Source of the DNA: an uncultured Eubacteriales bacterium
GTDB taxonomy: Bacteria > Bacillota > Clostridia > Oscillospirales > Acutalibacteraceae
DNA: 12,306 bases
Assembly: GCA_910580045.1 (NCBI GenBank)
Contig: CAJTXF010000073.1
Location: 1-12,306, forward strand
Reading direction: 5' to 3'
A program made the position numbers and the translations under genes. Position 1 is the stretch's first letter, and every line of letters begins with the position of its first letter. This document shows, one piece after another, positions 7,033-12,306 of the stretch. Below the pieces are notes generated by a model, which worked only from the letters and a program-made list of their open reading frames with translations, did no database searches and was not told where the DNA came from.

Positions 7033-8685
7033 ATGAAAAAGAGCATCAAACGTTCTGTGACCATCCGTGTCATCGCGGCCGTGGCCTCTGTTCTCTTGTT
7101 CAGTTTTCTGACCACCTACAACATCTTCCGTATCCAATTTACCCAGGCCAACGCTGAAAACGCCAGCATCCTGCTGAACCGGGCTCAGCAGGCCACTGCC
7201 GCCCATTATAAATGGTCCTCCAACCTGAGCAACGCCCTGTACGCGGGCTCGGAATTCACCGGCAGCATTGACCCCACCACCTGCGTCCTGGGCCAGTGGC
7301 TCTATGGCGAGGCAGGCACGGATGACCAGCAGGTCCTGGCCCTGCGCGCCCAGCTGGAGCCTCTGCACAAAGAGCTGCACGGCTCTGCCACCCAGGTGCT
7401 GGAGACGCTGAAAACAGACCCTGCCGCCGCCCAGGCCTATTATCAGGAGACCATCCTCTCCAACCTGTCCACTCTGGTGGGCCTGCTGGACCAGGTGGTG
7501 GAGCGGGGCGAGGCCATCAGCGCCCACTGCCAGGAGCAGATGAACTCCACCACTGTAATCATGCACGTGACCTCCGGGGTGTGCCTGGCCCTGGTTCTGG
7601 CCTGCCTTGTCAGCCTGGTGGTCTATGTGATGCAGCGGGTCATCAAGCCCATCCTCACCATCACCAAGGGCAGCCGCCAGCTGCAGGACGGGGATTTGGC
7701 CCTGCAAATCAGTTATGACTCTCAGAACGAGCTGGGCGACCTGAGCCGCACCTTGAAGGACTCTATGTCCCTGATTGAAAACTATGTGGCGGACATCAAC
7801 CAGATTCTCAGCCGGGTATCTCAGGGCGAGTTCAATGTGAGCACATTCACAGACTACATAGGGGACTTCCGCTCTATCCAGTCCTCTATTGAGAGCTTTA
7901 CCTCCACCCTCTCTGCCGCCATGGGCGAGATTGCCGCCGCGGAGCAGCGCATCTCTCAGAACGCGGACCAGCTGGCCAGCAGCAGCCAGTCCCTGGCCCA
8001 GGGCGCCACAGAGCAGGCCAGCTCTGTGGAGGAGCTGTACTCCACCCTGGACGATTTGTCCCGCAGCGCCAGGAAAAATGTTGAGATGGCCGCCAGCGCC
8101 CAGGACCATGCCACCCGCACCGGGGAGCAGGTTGCTGCCAGCGGAAGCCAGATGGAGCAGATGGTCGCCGCCATGGAGGACATCAGCAGCACCTCCGAGC
8201 AGATTGGCCAGGTCATTGCCACCATTGAGAACATCGCTTTCCAGACCAATATCCTGGCCCTGAACGCTGCCGTAGAGGCTGCCCGGGCAGGCTCCTCCGG
8301 CAAGGGCTTTGCCGTGGTGGCTGAGGAGGTCCGCAACCTGGCCGCCCAGTCTGACCAGGCTGCCAAGGCGACCAAGGATTTGATTGACAACTGTGTCCAG
8401 GCCGCGGCCCGGGGCAGCTCTATCGTAGGCGGCGTGTCCGAGTCCCTGAAGGAGACCCTGGAGCTGGTCACCCAATCCAACAATGACATTGGCATTATCG
8501 CGGACGCCATCCGGGGCGAGGCCCAGTCCATTGAGCAGGTCACAGAGGGCATTGGACAAATCTCCGCTGTGGTTCAGACCAACTCTGCCAGCAGCGAGGA
8601 GTCTGCCGCTGTCAGCACCGAGCTCTTCTCCCAGGCTAACCGCCTGAAGGCTGAGCTGGCCAAATTCCACCTGAAGCAGTCCTGA
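7033..8685 (+). CDS. Methyl-accepting chemotaxis protein with extracellular CZB zinc-binding domain
   Basis: This 550-residue receptor has a short cytoplasmic start (KKSIKR), a first membrane helix (about 10-30), an extracellular region to about 174, a second membrane helix (about 175-200), a HAMP domain (about 201-255) and a cytoplasmic signalling coiled coil. The hairpin tip is canonical: IENIAFQTNILALNAAVEAA, then GFAVVAEEVRNLA. The extracellular part matches a chemoreceptor zinc-binding (CZB) domain: H58 in HYKW, C84 in CVLGQWLYG, and H112/H116 in HKELH give the 3-His/1-Cys zinc site. CZB domains sense zinc or oxidants such as HOCl in characterised proteins. No CheR-docking pentapeptide is present at the C-terminus (FHLKQS). 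AAGGA lies 12 nt before the ATG, a long spacing. No other chemotaxis gene is nearby, so it would feed a distant CheA/CheW. The next gene follows after 48 nt. Confidence 0.95.
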   Translation: MKKSIKRSVTIRVIAAVASVLLFSFLTTYNIFRIQFTQANAENASILLNRAQQATAAHYKWSSNLSNALYAGSEFTGSIDPTTCVLGQWLYGEAGTDDQQVLALRAQLEPLHKELHGSATQVLETLKTDPAAAQAYYQETILSNLSTLVGLLDQVVERGEAISAHCQEQMNSTTVIMHVTSGVCLALVLACLVSLVVYVMQRVIKPILTITKGSRQLQDGDLALQISYDSQNELGDLSRTLKDSMSLIENYVADINQILSRVSQGEFNVSTFTDYIGDFRSIQSSIESFTSTLSAAMGEIAAAEQRISQNADQLASSSQSLAQGATEQASSVEELYSTLDDLSRSARKNVEMAASAQDHATRTGEQVAASGSQMEQMVAAMEDISSTSEQIGQVIATIENIAFQTNILALNAAVEAARAGSSGKGFAVVAEEVRNLAAQSDQAAKATKDLIDNCVQAAARGSSIVGGVSESLKETLELVTQSNNDIGIIADAIRGEAQSIEQVTEGIGQISAVVQTNSASSEESAAVSTELFSQANRLKAELAKFHLKQS

Positions 8686-8733
8686 AGCATGTATGCCCCT
8701 TCCGCCCATTTTCCCCCATAAGGAGGCCGTGCC

Positions 8734-9414
8734 ATGTTCTCCGGCATTCCAGAGCAGAGCATTGACTTTTTCTATCAGCTGGCCCTTAACAACCAGCGCC
8801 CTTGGTTTCAGGAGCATAAGGAGGAATTCCTCACCCTGGTGGATGGGCCCTTTAAGGCCCTGGCCAGGGAGAGCGCCCGCCTGCTGAACGCCCGGGCCCC
8901 GAAATACGGCTTTCAGCCCAAGGTCTCCCGCATCTACCGGGACGCCCGGCGGCTGTTCGGCCGGGGGCCTTATAAGGACCATCTGTGGTTCTCCTTTCAG
9001 CGGGGTGAAAACTCCGCCGCTGGGCCCATGTTCTGGTTCGAGCTGGGCCTGCAGGGGACTTCCCACGGGCTGGGCTTCTGGGGGGAGACTCCCGGCCAGG
9101 CGGCCCTGTTCCGCAAGGCAATTGACAAAGAGCCCGCCCGCTTTCAAAGGCTGATTCAGGGTATTCCCCAAGGGGACAAATGCCGTCTTTGGGGGGAGGA
9201 GTACAAGCGCCCCAAGGCAGAACGGGGCCCCCTGCTCAACCCCTGGTACAACCGGAAGCAGCACAGCGTGGGGTATGAGAACCTGTTTGGGCAGGCGCTC
9301 TTTTCCCCTCAGCTGCCGGAACTGCTGGCAGAGTCCTTTGCCGGGCTTTTGGAGCTCTATGACTTCTTCTTGGAGGTCTGGCATATGTCTGATGAAAAGC
9401 CGGATTTGCTGTAA
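8734..9414 (+). CDS. DUF2461 (TIGR02453-like) family protein
   Basis: This 226-residue soluble protein has the family pattern: an N-terminal IDFFYQLALNNQRPWFQEHK (FLxxLxxNNxxxWFxxNK in relatives), a central KVSRIYRDARRLFGRGPYKD (RIxRDxRFxxxKxPYK), then WFELGLQGTSHGLGFWGETP. No biochemical function is established for the family to my knowledge. AGGAGG at 8721-8726 lies 7 nt before the ATG, fixing the start. It sits 48 nt after the chemoreceptor gene with no terminator between them and one strong terminator after it, so the two are probably co-transcribed. Whether that reflects a functional link is unknown. Codon style matches its neighbours and the length is normal. Confidence 0.85.
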   Translation: MFSGIPEQSIDFFYQLALNNQRPWFQEHKEEFLTLVDGPFKALARESARLLNARAPKYGFQPKVSRIYRDARRLFGRGPYKDHLWFSFQRGENSAAGPMFWFELGLQGTSHGLGFWGETPGQAALFRKAIDKEPARFQRLIQGIPQGDKCRLWGEEYKRPKAERGPLLNPWYNRKQHSVGYENLFGQALFSPQLPELLAESFAGLLELYDFFLEVWHMSDEKPDLL

Positions 9415-9468
9415 GCAGGGAGAGCACAACAGAATTCACTGGGTTAACTATATGTAGAAACAAACAGA

Positions 9469-9504
9469 ATGGCCGGACAGGAAATCCTGTCCGGCCATTT
9501 TTTA
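9469..9504. terminator. Bidirectional intrinsic terminator between convergent units
   Basis: A perfect 14-bp inverted repeat, ATGGCCGGACAGGA (9469-9482) with TCCTGTCCGGCCAT (9485-9498), is followed on the plus strand by an uninterrupted T run. Realistically the innermost pairs open to form a GAAATC loop. On the minus strand it is followed by a moderately T-rich stretch (TTCTGTTTGTTTC), so it likely stops both the chemoreceptor/DUF2461 transcript and the ABC transporter transcript. Apart from this the 9415-9525 gap holds nothing recognisable. Confidence 0.92.
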
Positions 9505-9525
9505 TTTGTGGAACCGCGGGAGGCA

Positions 9526-10581
9526 TCAGGACTTGTCCTTCCGCTGGAGGAGCACTGCCCCAATGATAATCGCGCCCTTGAAAGCCGCGCTCAGGTAGGG
9601 GTCCACCCCAATCAGGTTCAGCAGGTTGTTCATCACCGCCACAATCAGGGTGCCGAACACTGTGCCCACAATGGAGCCCCGGCCCCCAGACATGCTGGTC
9701 CCGCCTACAATAACCGAGGCGATGGCGTCCATCTCAAAGCCGCTGCCCGCGCTGGCATAATCCATGCTGCCAATCCGGGAGGTCTGGATAATCGCGGCCA
9801 CAGCCACCAGGAAACCGCCCAGGGCATAGACCCGGCGCTTGACCTTGCGCACGTTCACGCCGGAGAGCCGGGTGGTCCGCTCGTTGGAGCCAATGGCAAA
9901 CACATACCGGCCAAAGCTGGTCTTCCGGGTGATGATGTACATGGCTGCCGCCAGCAGGGCCCAATAGACAATGGGCATCAGCTGCTGGCCCCCAATGTCA
10001 AACCGGGCAATGGCCTTATAGGCGTCAGGCAGCTCGGTCTTCTGGGTCTTCATAAAGTACTGGGTCACGCTGCGCAGAATCTGCATGGAGCCCAGGGTGG
10101 CAATAAAGGGGGGCATCCTGCCGTAGGAAATCAGCAGGCCGTTCCCCTCGCCCAGCAGGGCCCCCAGCGCCAGGGCCAGCACCAGGGCCAGCAGAATGGC
10201 GGGAATGCCTCCCAGGCCTATGCTGGCCAGCCAGCCCCCTTCGCTGGTGTTCAGCAGCACCATGATAAAGGCGCCCACAGTCACATACACTGAGCCCACG
10301 GACAAATCTATGCCCCCGGAAATAATAACAAAGGTCATGCCCAGGGCAATGATGCCAATGCCCGCGTTGCCCCGCAGCAGGGAAATCCAGTTTCCCACCC
10401 AGCCCTGGAACCACTCGCCCGGGTTGCTGAAATCGGCGTTCATGCTGAAAGCCACGGTCTGCACAATGACCATGACCAGCAGGGCAATGCCCGTGCTGAA
10501 CAGCGGATTGCTCCGCCACATATCCCGTATTTTTACCAGGGCGCCCCTCACGCCCGGCTGTTTGCTCTCTGCCTTATCCAT
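9526..10581 (-). CDS. Sugar-type ABC transporter permease (RbsC family)
   Basis: This 351-residue membrane protein has roughly ten hydrophobic segments and the family signatures: GGIDLSVGSVYVTVGAF after the second or third helix, MPPFIATLGSMQILRS, FAIGSNERTTRLSGVNVRKVK (cytoplasmic loop that contacts the ATPase), and the C-terminal FEMDAIASVIVGGTSMSGG with NNLLNLIGV. RbsC-type permeases form the channel of CUT2 importers for pentoses, hexoses, nucleosides or autoinducer-2. Substrate cannot be read from the permease. The ATG overlaps the ATPase stop by 8 nt (ATGGATAA) and is preceded by GAGGAGG 9 nt upstream, so the genes are one coupled operon. An extra, charged N-terminus of about 25 residues precedes the first helix. 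It is the last gene of the unit, with the shared terminator about 20 nt beyond. Confidence 0.95.
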   Translation of the reverse strand: MDKAESKQPGVRGALVKIRDMWRSNPLFSTGIALLVMVIVQTVAFSMNADFSNPGEWFQGWVGNWISLLRGNAGIGIIALGMTFVIISGGIDLSVGSVYVTVGAFIMVLLNTSEGGWLASIGLGGIPAILLALVLALALGALLGEGNGLLISYGRMPPFIATLGSMQILRSVTQYFMKTQKTELPDAYKAIARFDIGGQQLMPIVYWALLAAAMYIITRKTSFGRYVFAIGSNERTTRLSGVNVRKVKRRVYALGGFLVAVAAIIQTSRIGSMDYASAGSGFEMDAIASVIVGGTSMSGGRGSIVGTVFGTLIVAVMNNLLNLIGVDPYLSAAFKGAIIIGAVLLQRKDKS

Positions 10582-12109
10582 TCACGGCAGCCTCCTCTCT
10601 GATTTCCCCGGCAGCCTGCCCGCCGCTGGCGCCGCCGCCAGTGGCCAGGCGCATGATTTCCTGCTCGGTGATTTCCCCGGCCTTTAATTCCGCCTGCACC
10701 CGGCCATGGTACAGCACCAGCACCCTGTCGCACAGGCGGACAATTTCCTGGGCCTCGCTGGAGAGCACCACCACTGCCACGCCCTGTCCGGCCAGCCCTA
10801 AAATGGTGTCGTAAATATCCTCCTTGGCGCCCACATCCACGCCCTGGGTGGGGTTGTCAAAAATCAGCACCTTGGGCCCAGCGTTCAGCCACTTGGCCAG
10901 CACCACCTTCTGCTGGTTGCCGCCGGAGAGGCTGCCAATAGGCTCCTGCTCCCCGCCCATTTTGATGCGCAGCCCCTCTGCCTGCCGGCGGAAGTCCTGC
11001 CGCACCCGCTTCCAGTCCAGAAAGCCCTGGCGGCTCTGCCGGGGCCAGGTGACGATAGAGCCGTTCTCCAGGATGTTCATATCCTTGATGATGCCGTTCT
11101 CCTTCCGGTCCCTGGGTACATAGCCAATGCCCAGGCTCACTGCCTGGCTGGTGCTCTTTACTGTGACAGGGCGGCCCTCCAGATACAGCTGGCCCTGATA
11201 CCTGCCCCCGCTGCCGAACACGGCCTGGAACAGCTCGCTGCGCCCATCGCCCAAGAGGCCCGTAAAGCCCAGCACCTCCCCGGCCCGAAGGCTGAAGCTC
11301 ACGTCCGCGAAGCGCCGCCCCTGGCTGAGATTCTCCGCCCGCAGCACCTCAGCCCCCAGCTCCCGCTCCCGCCGGAGGGACTCGGTGCGCACTTCATGGC
11401 CCACCATGTGCCGGGCCAGCTGGTCCACATTGGTGTCCGCCACATCCCCGGCAGCCACCATGGCCCCGTCCCGCAGCACGGTATACCGGGTACACACGGC
11501 CATAACCTCCTTGAGCTTGTGGGAGATGAACACCATAGCCACCCCCTGGCTCCGCAGGGTGCGCATCATGTCAAACACCCGCTCGATTTCCGGGTCTGTC
11601 AGGGAGGTGGTGGGCTCGTCCATAATGATAATGGAGGCCTCCATCAGCAGGGCCCGGGCAATCTCCACAATCTGCTTGTAAGAGGCGTCCAAGTCCCGGA
11701 CCATGGCCCGGGGCTCCAGGTCCACACCCATGCGGCCGAAGACCTCCTGGCAGCGGGCACACATGGTCTTGACGTCCAGCAGGCCGGTCTTGGTTTTCAG
11801 CTCCCGGCCAATGTACATGTTCTCGAAAATGGCCAAATCGTTCACCAGGTTCAGCTCCTGGTGGATAAAGGCAATCCCCGCGTCCAGGGACTCTGCCGGA
11901 GAGCGGAACCGGACCTCTGCCCCATCCAGCAGGATTTTGCCCTGGTCCGCGGGCAGCACCCCGCCCAGGATGTTCATCAGGGTGGATTTCCCCGCGCCGT
12001 TCTCCCCCAGCAGGGCGCAGATTTCGCCGCCGCCGACAGTAAAATCAATGTCCCGCAGAACGTCGTTGGCCCCAAAGGACTTATAAATATTGCGCATTTC
12101 CAGCGTCAT
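10574..12109 (-). CDS. Sugar-type ABC transporter ATPase, duplicated (RbsA/MglA family)
   Basis: This 511-residue protein carries two nucleotide-binding domains. Domain 1 (about 1-240): Walker A GENGAGKST (35-43), FIHQELNLV Q-loop (81-89), signature LDASYKQ (140-146, an unusual form of LSxGxxQ), Walker B IIIMDEPTTSL with E165, and switch His197. Domain 2 (about 255-490): degenerate Walker A GLLGDGRSEL, typical of this family, canonical signature LSGGNQQ (394-400), and Walker B VLIFDNPTQGVD, where the usual catalytic Glu is Asn419; the switch His is Ser451. Thus hydrolysis should come from the site built by domain 1 Walker A and domain 2 signature. It powers the RbsC-type permease next door. 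AAGGA lies 10 nt before the ATG. No binding-protein gene is visible; it may lie beyond the window. Substrate unknown. Confidence 0.95.
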   Translation of the reverse strand: MTLEMRNIYKSFGANDVLRDIDFTVGGGEICALLGENGAGKSTLMNILGGVLPADQGKILLDGAEVRFRSPAESLDAGIAFIHQELNLVNDLAIFENMYIGRELKTKTGLLDVKTMCARCQEVFGRMGVDLEPRAMVRDLDASYKQIVEIARALLMEASIIIMDEPTTSLTDPEIERVFDMMRTLRSQGVAMVFISHKLKEVMAVCTRYTVLRDGAMVAAGDVADTNVDQLARHMVGHEVRTESLRRERELGAEVLRAENLSQGRRFADVSFSLRAGEVLGFTGLLGDGRSELFQAVFGSGGRYQGQLYLEGRPVTVKSTSQAVSLGIGYVPRDRKENGIIKDMNILENGSIVTWPRQSRQGFLDWKRVRQDFRRQAEGLRIKMGGEQEPIGSLSGGNQQKVVLAKWLNAGPKVLIFDNPTQGVDVGAKEDIYDTILGLAGQGVAVVVLSSEAQEIVRLCDRVLVLYHGRVQAELKAGEITEQEIMRLATGGGASGGQAAGEIREEAAVNG

Positions 12110-12138
12110 AAGCCAATCTTCCTTCCGCCCGATTTTGG

Positions 12139-12171
12139 AAAAAGGCTATGACGGTTCGCCATAGCCTTTTT
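12139..12171 (-). terminator. Strong hairpin with T-tract 30 nt before the ABC ATPase gene (attenuator or leaky terminator)
   Basis: AAAAAGGCTATG (12139-12150) and CATAGCCTTTTT (12160-12171) form a perfect 12-bp stem with a 9-nt loop. Read on the minus strand the stem ends in TTTTT, the form of an intrinsic terminator (it would also work on the plus strand). It lies between the window edge and the ribosome site of the ATPase. It may end the transcript of an upstream binding-protein gene while letting some polymerase through, or attenuate a promoter close by. Confidence 0.75.
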
Positions 12172-12183
12172 GTTGACCCAGTG

Positions 12184-12212
12184 GATATGAGCCGCCGCTG
12201 TGCGGCAGTCAA
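12184..12212 (-). promoter_or_regulatory. Possible promoter for the ABC transporter genes with inverted repeat in spacer
   Basis: On the minus strand TTGACT (12207-12212) and CATATC (12184-12189) are 17 nt apart. The -35 is good and the -10 poor. The spacer contains an inverted repeat GCCGC-N6-GCGGC (12191-12195 with 12202-12206), a possible operator. Transcripts would start just before the terminator-like hairpin, making the latter a leader attenuator. Confidence 0.3.
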
Positions 12213-12254
12213 GTCCAATATTTTGCTGTACTTCACAGTGAGCCAAAATTTCGC

Positions 12255-12301
12255 GGTCCAGGGGCGCTTGGCCCCTGGCGGGTCCAGGGCAGAGCCCTGG
12301 T
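12255..12301. repeat. Two tandem GC-rich palindromes sharing GGTCCAGGG (dispersed-repeat type)
   Basis: Unit 1 pairs CCAGGGGC (12258-12265) with GCCCCTGG (12271-12278); unit 2 pairs CCAGGGC (12284-12290) with GCCCTGG (12294-12300). Both begin with GGTCCAGGG and are 26 nt apart. Short palindromes of this kind are common between genes in Clostridia genomes and are often dispersed in many copies. The second unit runs to the window edge, so the element may continue. Copy number in this genome cannot be judged here. The stretch 12172-12254 holds no gene. Confidence 0.6.
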
Positions 12302-12306
12302 GGGGT

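Noticed and set aside
7027..9429. Open minus-strand frame of about 800 residues across the chemoreceptor and DUF2461 genes
   Set aside because: It is a GC-driven antisense frame spanning two genes with strong family matches and a terminator; its translation shows only Leu/Gly/Gln/His-rich composition.
12255..12306. CRISPR-like repeat
   Set aside because: Only two imperfect palindromic units, with no spacer-sized unique sequence between them and no cas gene nearby.

Overview
The window looks like a chromosomal segment from a GC-rich Clostridia member, probably an Oscillospiraceae/Ruminococcaceae-type gut anaerobe. This is inferred from the high-GC coding style, Shine-Dalgarno motifs such as AAGGAGG, the gene families present and short GC-rich palindromic intergenic repeats. 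No rRNA, tRNA, integrase or CRISPR array was seen, so the taxonomic call is an impression only.

Left part (1-6817, all on the minus strand, read from high to low coordinates). A tightly packed putative operon encodes a broken GTPase-like fragment (6461-6817), a divergent GrpE-like exchange factor (5729-6454), a lidless Hsp70 (4087-5736), a von Willebrand A (vWA) protein whose N-terminus looks like half of an Hsp70 substrate-binding domain (3096-4037), and a 1001-residue protein with a J-domain-like N-terminus, two zinc ribbons and fibronectin-III-like repeats (78-3083). Genes overlap by 8 nt or lie 6-50 nt apart. None has a recognisable signal peptide, so the products are probably cytosolic. 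The set looks like a dedicated accessory chaperone machine: an Hsp70, its exchange factor, a possible J-like partner and a metal-dependent vWA adaptor. It is not the housekeeping dnaK operon. The GTPase, which would probably be the first gene, is truncated at both ends, and the vWA gene has an unclear 5' end, so this copy may be decaying or rearranged.

Centre (6818-9525). An intergenic region with palindromes, a leader hairpin and a plausible sigma-A promoter precedes a plus-strand pair: a methyl-accepting chemotaxis protein whose extracellular part is a zinc-binding CZB domain (7033-8685) and a DUF2461 protein (8734-9414). A perfect 14-bp hairpin with a T-tract ends this unit and also faces the convergent transporter genes.

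Right part (9526-12306, minus strand). A sugar-type ABC importer pair of the RbsA/MglA and RbsC families (ATPase 10574-12109, permease 9526-10581) overlaps by 8 nt. A strong terminator-like hairpin sits just upstream of the ATPase start. It could be a leaky terminator after a binding-protein gene outside the window, or an attenuator in the leader. The window ends in two tandem GC-rich palindromes typical of dispersed repeats. No binding-protein gene is visible.
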